From positions 1-64,000 of the forward strand of contig JAGQDJ010000160.1 of the NCBI GenBank assembly GCA_022885665.1: a stretch of DNA of 64,000 nt, in the 5' to 3' direction. The stretch comes from Triops longicaudatus. Lineage: Eukaryota; Arthropoda; Branchiopoda; Notostraca; Triopsidae. The position numbers were made by a program, and so were the translations under genes. The notes beneath the pieces are model-generated. The model was not told the origin of the DNA and ran no database searches. It saw nothing but the letters and a program-made list of their open reading frames with translations. This document shows, one piece after another, positions 23,147-36,604 of the stretch. How positions within the stretch are numbered: the first letter of the stretch is position 1; every line of letters starts with the position of its first letter.

Positions 23147-25049
23147 AAGGGGCGTGGCTGGCACTTAAAACAGACGGTAATGATTTATTTAAGGAAATTA
23201 TACGAAAACATATATAATATTTTGTATTTACCGTTTTAGAGTCGTGAGGGCGGAGCTTAATGGGAGATAACTTTGAAGGTAGATTTTATTTTGTTTTTTG
23301 GAAACATTGAGAAAAAATTGCGGTAAAATAAAGGTATGAAATATGAAGGTAAACAAGAAAAATGTTTAAAAAATCGGGTAAAATCGTAGCATTTTCGGAA
23401 TTCGATCAACTAAAAAAAATTTCCAGTGAATTAATAAAAAGAATGAAAAATAATTTCTGCAGTGGTTGGAAAATCGTTCATTGACAGCAAGAAAATTTTA
23501 GATTCGAATGGAGAAATTGATAAGCATTTTGAATCTTTTGAGTTTTAGAATTTGGCAGAAATTTTGTGGAAGGAAATAAATCTCTTTTCTGTTATTAGAA
23601 TTGGAATTCTGTAGCTTTGAAGAAACTTTTTCAAAATTTTTTGCAAACTTATTGCGACTGTAAAATGTATTCATTTTTCAAGATTGTGAAAGCATTTTCA
23701 TTTTTTTTTTTTTTTTTTTTTTTGTAGATTGACGCATTTTTCATCCACGAGTCCATATTTGTTTAATTTGTGAAAACTTGCATCCTTTTTGTCAAAATTT
23801 GTGGCTGTAGAGAAATAGAGACGTTGGACGATGAACATTTATTCGGATCTGGGTCGATTTAGCATCAAATTATTCCAGAATGTCGTGAATTGAGTGGGAA
23901 AATCATTTTTTAATGGTTGCAAGAGGTTAAGGTTGATTCGCGCTACTTTCGTAAGACATGGGAACAACTTAATGAGCACTTATTGGCTTTGAGCAAAAGA
24001 AAGCTTATACTCAAAGCGGTACTGAGAGAAAATCAATGAAAAATAGCAATAAATATTAAAAAGTTACAGCATTAGAAAAATAAGCTATCAAAGAACAAAT
24101 GCTCACGGTGGTTGTAAATACGTAAATAAAGTAACTTTAAATACATAATATATCCACATTTTTGGACGAAGCAATCAAGATTTGTGGAAAGATGTTAGGT
24201 TTTAACTATTAATTATAACCGCTTCATCGTTCTAACACAAAAATAAAACAATAATAATGTAAAATATGAAAAGTAAAACAATATGTAATATGATAAAAAT
24301 AAAACAATAATTATATAAAATAGTGAAAAAAATATGTTTAAAAAAAACAAAATTGTATCATATGAAACGTAATTAAAACCATTAAGAATTAGTATTTTAG
24401 CCAAGTTGTCTGGTAAAGAAACAATCGATACTTCGTAAACGAGCTTCGTGAGTTAAGAGGACCATCCTTTCTCATCAGAGCGCTGGTTTTAATTATAATG
24501 AGCTAATCTCTCCCACGCTTGGCTTGTATCCAACCAAGCCGAATTTCTCTTGTAATAAAATAACTGCGAATAATTTAGAATATAGGCCCTTTTATGAATA
24601 ACGAAACGGAAATCCTCTTAGGCACGTTTCTGCGAAAGCGACATTTTTGGAGGATTTCTGCGAAAGGGAAAAGAATGGAAAGTGAGCTCGAAGCAAAGAA
24701 AAAGCGCCAATTGAGCGAAATGTGAAGGCAAACGCGCGTGTCCGTAGCATTGGTTGTTTTGTGTTCGTCTCACGTCGTGGTGGCCAAAAGCATGAGCGCA
24801 AAAGGGAAATAACGATTGTGGCCATCTCCAATTCTGCTTAATGCTTCGAAGAGCTTTTCGCTCTTCTTGGCCATTTGGACCTTTTTTCGTGGTTCTTTCG
24901 TGCCGTTTCGGCACTTTTCTGGTCCAGTTTGAACGTCGCACCAACGTGGGATGAGAAGAAAAGGAAAAATAGAGTGGAAAAGCTTGAAACTGAGCTGAAA
25001 GGTTCGAGAAAAATGTTTTTGAAAGTTTTTTTTTTTTTTACTGGTTGAC

Positions 25050-25520
25050 TTTATCGCGATTTTATCATTGTATTTTTATTCATTTTTTATTTTTATATTT
25101 TGTCTATTTTTTTATTGATTTTTAGTGTTATTTTATTCTGATTTTTATTTTTATTTAATAATTAGTTTTTTTTATTTTTTAAGAATTTTAATTTGCAAAA
25201 TGAATGTTCTTGTTTTTGTCTTTATTGTGAACTGCAATTTTTTTCATGGAAGTTGCGAATTTTTCTGAAAGGTTGTTAAGTTTTTTATCGCGATTTTATT
25301 TTTATTCTATGATTGTATTTCTATTTGTATTATAGCTTTTATTCATATATTTTTTCTCATTTTTTGGATTGATTTCTAGTGTGATTTTATTATTGTTTTT
25401 ATTTTCATTAGATTATGTTTTTATTGTTTTTTGTTATTTTTTAAGAATTTTAATTTGCAAAAAGATTGTTCCTATTTTTGTCTTTACTGTGAACTGTATT
25501 TTTTTTCGTGGAAATTGCGA
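25050..25520. repeat. About 240-260 bp tandem duplication
   Basis: The blocks tttatcgcgattttat, aagaattttaatttgcaaaa and gtgaactg all recur in the same order about 240-262 bp later. The copies have diverged by substitutions and small indels. Confidence 0.7.
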
Positions 25521-26739
25521 CGCGAATTGGATTCGCGGAACTGAAAGAAAGCATGACAAGTCTCAAGAGGGCCGGATGAGAGGGCTTCTGCATTTAAGCC
25601 TTGTCAGGGACATTCTGTTTAATCTTAGGGGAGTGTTGCTACGGAATTTGTGATATTTTTGCACCTGGGAGGCGAATGTATGCGTAGCATTCTTAATTAC
25701 GGCCTTTCTTAATTAAAAGCAAGCGTGAAATTTCAAATTAAGCGCGTGAAATTAGCAATTTTAGAGCTTTTGTTCACATGAAAGGTAATAAAAATCGTGA
25801 AAGTTCACACAGCGCTTAAGATGCAAATGACGAGCGCAATTAGAGCGTTTGCTTTTCGAGCTACTTTTGTTTGGACTTCTTTTCTCAGCGAAGAGCGTTT
25901 TTTGAAAGATTCACGGAAGCTGTTTACACGATATATGAATTGTAGGCTAGATTTTAAATTTTAAAGAATTATTGTCATTGAATTTTGTCCGAATTGTTGA
26001 ATTGAATCTAAACACATTTTATAAAGTTGTTAAATCTGAATTTTGTCAGAACCACTTAGTCTCACTGATTTTTAAAATCACGTTATTGCGTTGGATTTTG
26101 CAAGAATCATTGAATGAATCTCGTTAAATTTCACAAAAATCATTGAAATTAAATCAAAAGCAGGAAAATCTCGTGAAAAGACATAAAAAGTTGAAAAAGC
26201 AAGGAAGTCAACTGTTTCAAACGCCCTTTCTACTTAAAAACATTTAACATTGAGGAAATTGAATAATTCACAGCTGAGAAATTCAACATAAAACGTAATT
26301 TGCACCTCAAAGAGCGAAAAACAAAAAAGTTCACTATAACGGGAGGTGGAGACATTTTTAAGGAAGAATCTCCCAAAGGACTTGGCTAAATGAAGTGTTC
26401 CTCTTTAATGGTTGGCAAGCTACGTTAAAAGAAGAGGATCCTTGCGTGAATTGGTCGTTGGCTCGTTCGCCCCGCTGCAAAGGAAACAAGGTAAACTTTC
26501 TCCTCGTCGTGAAATGAAGGAAGCCACGTAATTTATGGATAAATCCCACTCGCCTAAAGGAACTTTTTCGGGCTGGGAAACCTTTTGAGGTCGTTGCAAG
26601 AAAATTGGAACCTCTTGAACGGCGTTTTTTTTACGTGTTATAACAAGTTCCATCTACGCAATGCGTAAAGAGAAAAAAAAATGGGAAAAAATCGACGAAA
26701 ACACACAAAAAAATCAATAACCAAAATGCGCCCAAAATG

Positions 26740-27010
26740 TCTAAAAAATGACAGAAAATCTCAAATATGCTAGAAATATCTAAAATACGCTAAAAATTTA
26801 AAATATACTAGAAAAGTCTCAACTACGCTAAAAATGCAAAATATCCTAAAAATGTTTAAAATACGCTAAAAATCTAAAATGTGCGAAAAGTCTCAAATAC
26901 ACTAAAAATCTAAAACATGCTAAAAAGTCTAAAATATCCTAAAAATTGAAAATATCCCTTAAAGAATCTAGGAAAGTCTAAAATAAGCTAAAAACTAAAA
27001 TATGCTACAA
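26740..27010. repeat. Degenerate minisatellite (ctaaaaatctaaaatatg-like)
   Basis: Repeated variants of ctaaaaat.taaaatatgctaaaaag, about 13-20 bp per unit, with many substitutions. Confidence 0.65.
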
Positions 27011-28439
27011 AATACACTAAAACTAAAAACAAACGAAAATAAACCAACAATAAACGTGAAACTGGGAAAATGTAAAAAAAAATATCAAATAGGGAAAAAA
27101 AATTGAAAACACAAAAAGTGAGCAGTAAAAAAAATACAACGGAAATTGCTACGCCTCCAACAATGCTTCTTTGTGATTATTCAACTCTTCTTTTGACACT
27201 CCTATCTTTTCCCTGTAAGTTCCTATTTTTCCTTTTTTTAGTCTTCGCTTCCTCTTCGATTCTGTGCTTTCATTTTCCTTCTAGCGTATCTTTTCTCCTT
27301 TTTTTTTTTGCTTTTTGCTTTCGCAGATAAATTTTTTTACTTGATTTTGTATTATGAGTTGTACAAGCTTGTATGTGAAAGTGTTTCCCGTGTGTGAGAG
27401 AATTGAAACACCATGCAGTTCCGGCATACCGGAAATCGCCGACTATAAAAAAATGACCTTCTGCATACAACATTTTTATGACTGTTATTCGACGCTTATA
27501 AAGCCTAAAATGTTGAATAGAATACTAGAACTGAAGAATCAAACGTAAAATTTCGGTCACTATTTTAGACACTAAAGTCGGGTTTACGTCATCCTCAACT
27601 TGGCAAGTAAAATCTTGTGCATTTCTCTTCGAAGTTTTGGCTCCATGTTCTATAAGTTTTTCAATTTAAAATTCAAAATAATCTTTGCTTCCCGGGCTGA
27701 ATTGTCCCAAAAGCTTTGTAATCCTTTGATCCGTCCTTAGCTTACGATTCCAATGCAGTCTCATTTACATTTCTTGAACCATAAATCTATTTTTTCCTCC
27801 ACAAGCCTAATTTATCCATCTCCATGAGAATTAAGTAGCTTGCTGTCCATTACGATTCGTAACTTCATCAACATAAGCCTTAAGTGCTCTCAGATACGAA
27901 GAACGGTCGTTTAACTCTCCAAAGCGTATCGTCTTTCATGTATATCGCATTGAGCTTGCCTTGACCTTAAACATCCTCGCTAACACTTGTTCCTCCACTA
28001 GGATATGCCAGCAAGGAGGAACAGATAAGGAAAAGGCAGAGAAAGCATGCACAGAAAAATGGTTAACCATTTCCAATTTCTCCCTACACACATGAGAACT
28101 TTCCTTCCAGGCAAAAACTGGTCGTGGGCCTACTTTGGAATTCTCATTTAATAGACTCGTCTTCCTTTTTCACAGAGAACAAATTTGAGGCCCAAGGATT
28201 TTGTATTGTGAATGAGACACGTTGTAAAAGTCTTCGATCATGTAAAAACGCGTTTTGCGCGTGTCAAACGTTTCTCATTAAGGAGAACAGGTGAATTTAG
28301 CAACGTCAGAAGAACGTTTTGAATGGCATCCACAAACCCAAGCCACGCCGAAGCGCAGAGCCCGGGAAGCGCTGGTGTTCCTTCCCGTGAGGCGGAGGTA
28401 GTGTACTAGCGGGGAAGCGCGCGCAAACCGGGCAGTCGG

Positions 28440-28675
28440 TCGCGTTCTGTGGACAGAGGCAGACGTGTGTGTTACGGCACGGTCAAGCGTCTTGGGCTGT
28501 TTTGGAGGCGTGAGGGACAAGTTGGGTTTCTTATGAGTGTCAAGGGTATTAGCATAAGACTCGAAGGACGAGTGTAAAAAACAAGTGGTTTTTAAAAGTG
28601 TTTCAAGGGATATAACGGTCGAAAAGCGAGGCAGAGACACCGGAGAAGCGGGACTTTAATTGGATTTGGGGGCAG
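28440..28675 (+). promoter_or_regulatory. Probable 5'UTR exon and promoter of FAM20C-like gene
   Basis: A GC-rich block (from about 28330) in otherwise AT-rich DNA, ending in a donor (ggcag|gtaaac at 28675/28676). The next good acceptor (ttaattgtag, ending 31710) lies 47 bp before the FAM20C ATG. This implies a non-coding first exon and a 3.0-kb intron. The 5' end is not defined. Confidence 0.45.
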
Positions 28676-31600
28676 GTAAACAAACCAGGCTGCTTTAATA
28701 TGGTTTTTCGATCATTTTGTGCCTGTGTTGTGGTTTTAAAGACGAATTTGGACAAACATTGACAATTTGTCTTCGAATAAGTGCAATAAGTTCATGGTAA
28801 AACAGTTTTAAACACATGGAAAATGAAAGCCATTTGAAAGGAAAACTCGACAAGACAAATTAATTAAGAGAAATTAAAAAGTTGAGTATGGGATTTAACA
28901 TTTCCAGAATTTACTTTCTCTTGTTGGAGATACTGACAACACTCAACTAAACATTAACAGTTATAAATTAACGAAGATTTAAGTTAACACAGCTGGGATT
29001 AAGATAGGAACGTGTGGATAAGCTGTTTAGATATTGTTTACGCAAAAAAGATGTGCGCAACACGCATTTGAAGACTGTAAACTGCCTTATCTTTCGATAT
29101 AAAAGATGATACGCTAGTATTGTACAAGATTATGATAAGTTTAGTTACGTAAGGTTAAAATTCAATTTATTTTTCAATTAAAATAATACAAATTTAGTTA
29201 TTTTAGGTATAATTCAGCTCGTTTATGGATAAATTCCGTTATTTTAGGTAAAAATAAGTTAGGTTAGGTAGAATTCAGTCAGTTAAGGGTATCTTTCGAA
29301 GTCAACAGATTTTATATGCAAATAAGGGTGATAAAGGATCACTTGTGGTTCGACAAAGTTTTGGGCATTTGAGGGTGTAAACACTTGGGAATTTCTGGGT
29401 TCAAGTAAGGAATACAAGCTTGTGAACGTGAGTTTACATTTTCTGCGCAATTAGGCCAGTTCAGGGACCTTCGAGACTCAGTTTTGCGTTGATGAGTGTC
29501 GTTTTCCGTAATTATGCGCTTCCGTTATTAGTAGCCTTGTTGTGGTTTTGGCGGTTTCACGTGGTCACAATGTGTTATTGACACCTGTGGGTATGGATGT
29601 GTGAGAATTTGGGCGACGGTGAACTTCGTGGCTTGGATTCCTGGACGTTTGGATAGTCAAGTGAAACGGTTTCGAGTTTAACGCTCGATTTAATCCTAAA
29701 CGGGAAATTCGATAGCATAAGCATTTAGACAGCTTAAATTGTGACAGGAAAGTTAACGCACCTTGGAATATTTAATACACATTGTTCAGGGAAGGTTAAT
29801 CATGAAAGAGGGAGTTAAATTTCGGAAATTTATGCCGAATTTGGCTCTTGTTTACCTATTTCGCTTCACGTTCGATTATGTTACGGTTAAATGCAGTTAT
29901 GTTAGGGTACATTTTAGTTAGTTTAATTTAGTTGTAGTTATATTAGGTTTAAATTCAGTTACTCTAAGCTAAAATCGATTAGTTTAGGTTAAAATCAGTT
30001 AATTTAGGCCAAATTCAGTTATGTTATAGTAAATTTCAATTATTTAAGACAATTTAGTAATGTTAAACGTAATTTTAGTTAGTTTAGGGTTAAATGCAGT
30101 TAGTTTTGGCTAAATCAGTTAGGTTCGGTACATTTCGGTTATATGAAGCTTATTTTGCTTAAGTTAAGGTAACTATTGTTAAAATCTCAATGCTAAATAC
30201 ATCAATACTGTATACAGCTTGTTTTGACCTTTGAAATGCCAAAGTTTGAATAGAAGTTCTGTTAGAAAATGGAATGTCTCCCAAAAGAATGTAAATCGCG
30301 GCGTGGGACTAGAAGACTGAGCATTTAACGCGAAAGTGGCTGTAAATTTGGACCGGTTCCATTATTTTAGCAGCTTCTGGTGCACAGCGAATAAAAAAGC
30401 TTGTTTCTACTGTGTTTTCGCGTGCTGGTATCGTCCCGGGGTTAACTGTACTTGCAATCTTTTGACACATGTTGAGATCTCTTCCGCGATAAGGCACTAA
30501 TCAGCGCGTGACGCACTTGAACGCTACGCTGCGTTTTGGAGGAGAATTTAATTTAGCAGTTAAACAAACTTTTTCTTTTCTGTTTGTTTTCGTTCACCCA
30601 GATTTTGAAAACTGTTATATTTTCCTTCCTAAAACGTTTCAGTAACACTCTTTATGTAGCCAGTGCGTTCGCGAAATCTCAAACAATTGACATTTATATT
30701 AAATCTGACATTCTATTTTATACTAAATTTGACATTCTATTATTTATGCATCTTTTTTATTTTTTAATTTATTTTCTACGGTCACAAAAAGTCATTTTAA
30801 GAGCACATGTTGTCCAAAGTTGTTAACCCATAAATTTGGGGAGTTTTAAACATTTTCAAATTTCGAAAAGTCAGCAATTTTTCAACGCAATAACGAAATT
30901 GAGATCGTTTCTACGCAGAAATGTGTGTCAACTCGGCAGGAATTATATTTAGTCCATGAGGCTTTGCCAAAGAATGTTGGGAAGAGTCCACAAAGACTTG
31001 TTTGTTTGTCCTTGAAACATTGAACATTTGCATGTTACCTTAACAGACAATTTACTTTCCTTAATTACGCAGTAAAATTGGTTATTAGTGACTTTTAACG
31101 GGTGTTAGTTCTTCAGAACGTTACTTAGATTTTAAGTAGGCTTACTTCTGTATTGCTAGTTATGTTGTGTTAGCCAGTTATTTAATGTTATTTATGTCGT
31201 ATCGTAAAGCTCGATAAGCCAAATTGTCGTGTTAAGCTACTCGTGCAATTTATTTAGGTTTATGTTGGATTGCTTAAGCTATTCTTGTTAAGCTACATTT
31301 AATTAAGTTATGTTTGGGTTCATTTAGCCTAGCTTACGTTTTTTTTTTATCAAACAGTGACCCGAGTTGTATTTTTTATTTTTTTTTTTACTTCAGTCGG
31401 TCACGTTTCACTACTTACGTTGGCGAAGAATGGAAAACGTAAATAAGCAGTGTTTATGCCAAATTTTGTATTTAAAGAAAATTAATCTCTTTAAATAAGC
31501 TTCAAAAATAGAACATTTGTGGCATGATTCCTGTTTGATAAATTTTAATTTTACGAAATGTTGTGATTGAAGCTAAAAATGCTGAGTTGCACGGAACTCG

Positions 31601-31710
31601 GCGTTGTCTGCCTTGTTAGCTGCTGCCATCTAGGCTAACTTACTAAGTTAGCCGTGTAGATGGCGTCATTCCAATTTCAAAAATTACCATGAATATTTTT
31701 TTAATTGTAG
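28676..31710. other. Putative first intron of FAM20C-like gene
   Basis: No ORF is supported. It holds degenerate ttaggtt-rich repeats (29130-30170) and an inverted repeat near 31626-31665. AT-rich elsewhere. Confidence 0.45.
29130..30170. repeat. Degenerate TTAGGTT/AAATTCAGTTA repeats
   Basis: Two blocks (29130-29290 and 29870-30170) are built of variants of aattcagttagtttaggtta, about 18-20 bp per unit, including gttaggttaggta. They resemble but do not equal the arthropod TTAGG telomere repeat. Confidence 0.65.
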
Positions 31711-31757
31711 GTTGGAGGACTGCACGTTGAAAATGCGTTGACAAAGCTTCCAAAACA

Positions 31758-34700
31758 ATGAAACTGAAAGAGCGCATTCTAACGGCTGTGGCTGCAAGTT
31801 TCGTCTTCATGACCTTGGTGCTGGTCTTGGACGTGCAGTACGCCCAAATCCGGTCAGTACGGGACCAAGCCCCGGCCAAACTCTACTTTTTCGACCAGCA
31901 CGTGATCCCGCCACCCAAACCGTTACACGGTCACGTGGCTTCGGCTTACGGCGTGGCTTTCCAGAAACGCTTCCTCTCCAAGACTGACTCAAATCAAAGC
32001 AAGCCCCAGGGCGAAGCCCAGCTAGCCAGCGAGGCTGAGCCCGTGACAACCGTTGCCCCTGACAACCACAATGCTAAACTGGACAGAACTCAAAATCAGC
32101 CAATCTTAACAAACGAAGTTCCCCAGAACGCTGAGAACGTTCCAGAAAACCACCAAGAAGAAGAGATACGTGCGCATGAAGACGCGCGGGAAGTAGATGG
32201 CGAGCCAAGCGCCAACCCGGACAACCCCAACGCTAACAATGAAAATAAGGTTATAAACAAATCGTTGCCTGGCAACGCGGCTGCAGAAGTCCAAGCTGAT
32301 CTCCACGCCGAAAATGAGCACGAAGCTACGCCGTATGAGGACGAACCTTACGCCACAGAAGTGAAAAAGCAGTCCACAGACCCGAAATGGTCTTGGCGCG
32401 AAGTTCAACACATTTTGAAGTCCCCACGCCCTCTCCCGGCGGGTTCGCGAAAGGAGTTCTTCGCACCGGCAGTTAAGAAGAAAAAGACGGAGTATTTTAT
32501 TGGGTTGATGAAGTTTGTGGACCCGGAAGAAATTAGCGGAAAGAAAGAAATTTGGAAGCCAAATGTACCCCTAACAATGCCTTTACATGATGATTTTGGC
32601 TCAGAATTGCAGTAAGTTTATTTCAAAATTTTTAAAATATCATTTGTAAATTTTAATACATTTTCATAGATGTTTAAAAAATGTGTAGTTAAAAAAAATC
32701 CCCTGAAAATATTGGAAAAACGTGCGTAAATTCGAGTTCACAGAAGAAATATGACAGTGATATTTTTTTTTTTCGTTTAAATGTTTTTCAGTTCAGCAGA
32801 AGTGAATCCATGGTCGAGATTTTATGCTACGATAAACAGCCAATCGGTTTACGATCCAGAAAGTTCTCATATTGATGAGTTGTTAAATATGATGGCTACT
32901 GACGTATTTGTTGCGATGGGTGAGTTTGCAGTTATATGCTTTTTTGTTATTTCTTCGTCTTTTTCTTAAATCAGACATTTTTGTTTTATTTATTTGTTCG
33001 TATTTTTGTTTTCAGCTCAAAAGGAAGGTGGTACGCAATTAAAGCTAATCATGGAGTACGAAAACGGTTACCATGTGTTAGTCAAACCGATGCGTTACGA
33101 CCGGAAGCAGCAGACGTTGCCGAATCATTTCTATTTCTCGGATTACGAGCGCCATAATGCAGAAATTGCTGCCTTTCATTTAGACGCGTAAGGTTTTATT
33201 TTTTACTTTTATATTTTTTATACATTTTCTTTCGAGTCCACGTTCGTTTAATTATTTGAAGATATTACCTATTTTGTTATTTTCCAATTTACATATTTTT
33301 CTAATGACATTTGTTTATTTTGTGTATTATTTAGTTTTCTGTATTTTTGCTTTAATGTGTTTCGGGAAGTATTCAGTAACGAAATTGTTTAGGTTGTTGG
33401 GATTTCATCGGACTCCGCCCACAGTGGGCCGGGTTTTGAATATGACGACGGAGTTGTACGCTTTAGCCGAAGGCGATTTGTTAAAGACGTTTTTCATTTC
33501 ACCGGCCAACAATTTGTGCTTCCACGGCCGGTGCAGTTACTATTGCGATACAGGTCACGCCATCTGTGGCAGCCCGGATAGACTAGAAGTCTCGTTAGCG
33601 GCTTTTTTGCCTGATAAGTCCGTTATGCCACGCAAAACATGGCGTAACCCGTGGAGACGATCGTATCATAAGAGGAAGAAAGCTCAATGGGAAGAAGGTT
33701 CGGCCTTTTAACATTGCTATTATGTCTTCTTTATTTTAGATGTCTTTGTGATTAATTTTTTTATGACTTTCGATTATTTTTTAAGATTTTTTATGGTTTT
33801 AACTGAATTTTTTGCGATTTGGAGTGATTTTTTATTTAAATTGCTTTTGGTGATTTTGTGTTTAGATGAGCACTACTGTGATTCCGTAAGGGGGACTCCG
33901 CCCTATGACAAAGGCCCACGCTTGCCTGATATGGTTGATATGCACATTTTGGATTTCCTAATGGGAAATTTGGATCGCCACCATTATGAAACGTTCCGAA
34001 ATTTCGGGAACCAATCCTATCCGATCCATTTGGACCACGGAAGAGCGTTTGGAAAACCTTTTCAGGACGAAATTTCTATTTTAGCACCATTGTACCAATG
34101 TTGCATCATTAGGCGATCTACTTTGGCTAGATTACTCAAGTAATTTTTCGTTTAGTTTAATTAATAATTAACTAACTTTTTTAGTTAACTATTAAGTAAT
34201 TGTGAAAGTGAAAAGTACCGAAAGGTACATCTAAATGATAGTTGTCATGAATATATAAATCAGTTGTCAATAGATGGCGTTTGATGTGACAAATCTGAGC
34301 AAAAGGTTTTATTGTCGACAATATGTCCGACAGATGGCGTGTACGACTATATAAAGAATCTTCGTATTTCTTTCAAGTAGCAATTGGCATCACATTTCAC
34401 TGAAAAGTTTTTAAAAACTGGATCTTGCTATTTTCCATTTTACAAACTTTTTCAGTTTACTTTCTATATTTTCGTGTCTTTTATATGATTTGCTATTGAT
34501 GTGAATAATTCAAAAACTAGACTATTTATATTATTGTTTAGGTTTCATAACGGACCTCACAAGTTGAGTACACTGATGAGGGAATCTTTGAAAAAAGATC
34601 CATTGGATCCCGTTTTATGGGAGCCGCATTTAGAGGCATTGGACCGGAGAGTGGCCATTATTTTACGAGTGGTGGACCATTGTGTGAAACAGCTCACCGC

Positions 34701-34761
34701 GGATAATGTGATTCTAGGCTTGGATGCGTGGAAGAATCGGCACGAAACGAAAGAAAATTGA
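31758..34761 (+). CDS. FAM20C: FAM20C-type secretory-pathway Ser/Thr kinase
   Basis: A Golgi/extracellular protein kinase that in the FAM20C family phosphorylates secreted proteins at S-x-E sites. Phase-checked six coding exons (650 aa): 31758-32611, 32792-32919, 33016-33187, 33393-33697, 33866-34139, 34542-34761. A type II membrane anchor (residues about 7-25, ILTAVAASFVFMTLVLVLDV) is followed by a 240-residue acidic Asn/Glu/Pro-rich stem. The kinase domain has NPWSRFYATI, the Cys-rich FFISPANNLCFHGRCSYYC, KTWRNPWRRSYHKRKKA, the catalytic DFLMGNLDRHHYETF, and the metal-binding LDHGRAFGKP, where DNGRGFG is usual. ILAPLYQCCIIRRSTLARL resembles FAM20B, but the other blocks are FAM20C-like. Exon 5 uses a weak donor (g|gttcgg). 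An upstream 5'UTR exon is likely. Confidence 0.93.
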
Positions 34762-35429
34762 AGATGCGTTTTATTTTTGCAATTTCCTGGGAGAAAGTTG
34801 CCTTTGCACGTGTTTTGTGGGAACTCTTACGTGTTTTATTACTCTGGCGTGATACCTAGTCCGTTCAATATTATTGTTTTCCTCGTTTTGACGAATGCTG
34901 TGGTATTTTTGGAGTGTGAGAATTTTTTTTCGAATTTTGTCAAAGAGCGTTTTATACGATTTTTGGGCACTTATACAGCCAAAAACTGACATTTTAAACA
35001 CCAAACAAATCTCTACTTCGTTGCATGTTATATTTTTTTTTTTTTTAATTCTAAATTTTGTAGTTTTTTCCCAGTGGCGTCACTAGCTTCTTGGTCCTTC
35101 CTAACACTAGGTGGCGCAGCCTTCTGTACCCCAGAGCTAGTGAAATTTAATTCTACGAGGTGGCGATTTATGCATTTGATCCATTGATTAGTTATGGTAT
35201 TCAGGTCGCACTATTGGTTGCGACGGTTACAAAACCACAACAAATACTGGAGGTTTATTTATACTGCTAGAATGCAATGCTGCATTCAGTTGTCTTCTAA
35301 CGTTTCCAGTCGCAAACCCCTCAGGGACGAATATTCCACATGGTCACATTGTTACCTGTACTGCCTAATGACAGTTGTGTTTAGTACCTTCACAGTGCTG
35401 GTAGCTACAATATTCCTGTAATATAAAAC
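34762..35429. other. Intergenic FAM20C to TBCA
   Basis: FAM20C 3' flank and TBCA upstream region. The open frame at 35194-35421 has no motif or start context I trust. Confidence 0.5.
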
Positions 35430-36207
35430 ATGAAGGATCCCCGTCTACTTGCAATTGAGGCCCAAACGAATGTCGTGACGCGTACTGCAGATGAAAAACG
35501 TGCTTGCCTTGACGAGCTTAAGAAGGAACGCGAAAAGGCTGCAGCTTTAACCGAAAACGGTGAACCATCCATAACATCTCATTTCTGTAGATACTAGGAG
35601 GTGTTTCTATAGATATTTTTTTGTCAAGCCGGGTTCAGACAGTTGTTTTTTTCGTTCATACAACAGACTTCCGTGCGCAACATTCGTTCAAAGGAAATTT
35701 GCTGTAGTGTAACGATGAAAATTAGTGTTCTTTATTACTTATCAATCGAAAAAAGCGACCTGAATAAACCTTCCCTATGCTATTTACACGACTCTCATGC
35801 CAGAGGCTTAGGGCTGCGGGTCAAAAGCGTTCGAAAGAGTGTGAAACAGGACGCGGTCACGCAACTGCCGTGGCGTTAGGTGCAGGTAAGTTTGTTTGGG
35901 TCGTTTTTATTGAGAAGTACTGCACCCCATTATCAAAGCTTACGTTATCTTTTTGTTTTGTATTGCTAAATTCCTATCTACGTTGTTTTGCTCCTTTCTA
36001 GGTGCTGACGAAGATGAACAGCAAAAGCAGCAAGAAATCGTCCAAGCGTCTGAGACAAAGCTTGCAGATTGTCGGCAACGCTTGTTGACTTCGATTGACG
36101 ATTTGATACAAGCTCTCGGGACTGCAGAGGATTTAGAAGCAACTGAAGAGTTCTTAGCGGCCCAAATGGTAATGATGTATACCACTGCTTTTGCAACTGA
36201 ATACTGA
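35430..36207 (+). CDS. TBCA: Tubulin-specific chaperone A
   Basis: Cofactor A binds beta-tubulin released from the chaperonin during tubulin heterodimer assembly in the cytosol. Phase-checked two-exon model (35430-35559, 36002-36207; 111 aa, family about 108). MKDPRLLAIEAQTNVVTRTA corresponds to the conserved MADPRIRQLKIKTGVVKRL region, and KLADCRQRLLTSIDDLIQAL to the conserved PDCQRRLEAAYLDLQ helix. The rest is heptad-like three-helix coiled coil rich in Glu, Lys and Gln (EDEQQKQQEIVQASE). The intron is 442 bp. An open frame with its own donor (35777-35886) inside the intron would also splice in phase to exon 2, but it does not resemble TBCA. Confidence 0.85.
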
Positions 36208-36295
36208 AATTTTGGCATATTTTTCACCGAGTCCCATAATTTATTACCATGCCAAACAGTGGAAAAAACGTTAGCCTTTTGGGACGAGTTTACTT

Positions 36296-36298
<3 letters not shown>

Positions 36299-36335
<37 letters not shown>
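36299..36335. repeat. Poly-T run of about 37
   Basis: An uninterrupted T run. It could be the poly-A tail of a retroposed element on the - strand, or simple slippage. Confidence 0.8.
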
Positions 36336-36343
<8 letters not shown>

Positions 36344-36604
36344 AAATATTGAGTGCTATTCCGTCATAAATGATAGTGCGCATTCCAAATTAAGATTCTT
36401 ACACTTTTAATTAGTCTTGAAGATGAAGAACTGCTTGTTGAGCACAAGTAGTCCACAAAAAATGTAAGTAAAGATTTTTCGTGATTGTATAAGCTTCGTC
36501 AGCATCGCTCCAAGCGGTGAAATTGAGAACCTTGATATGGAATGTGCTGCAAATGACCAGCATTTGTACCTTACCTGTGAACGTTGTTTGTGCAAAATTT
36601 AGCC

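Larger units (their letters stand above)
23147..28439. other. 5.3-kb non-coding region with repeats
   Basis: No coding frame here has recognisable motifs or a splice-consistent partner. It holds a 23-T run (23701-23723), a tandem duplication (about 25050-25520), a degenerate short repeat (26740-27010) and AT-rich filler. The RNPS1 3'UTR occupies the first part. Confidence 0.6.

Noticed and set aside
32106..32411. 101-aa - strand hydrophobic frame
   Set aside because: Antisense of the FAM20C acidic stem region.
35777..35886. Candidate extra TBCA exon with donor gtaagt
   Set aside because: Exon 35430-35559 joins directly to 36002 in phase and gives the expected TBCA length; the extra frame has no TBCA similarity.
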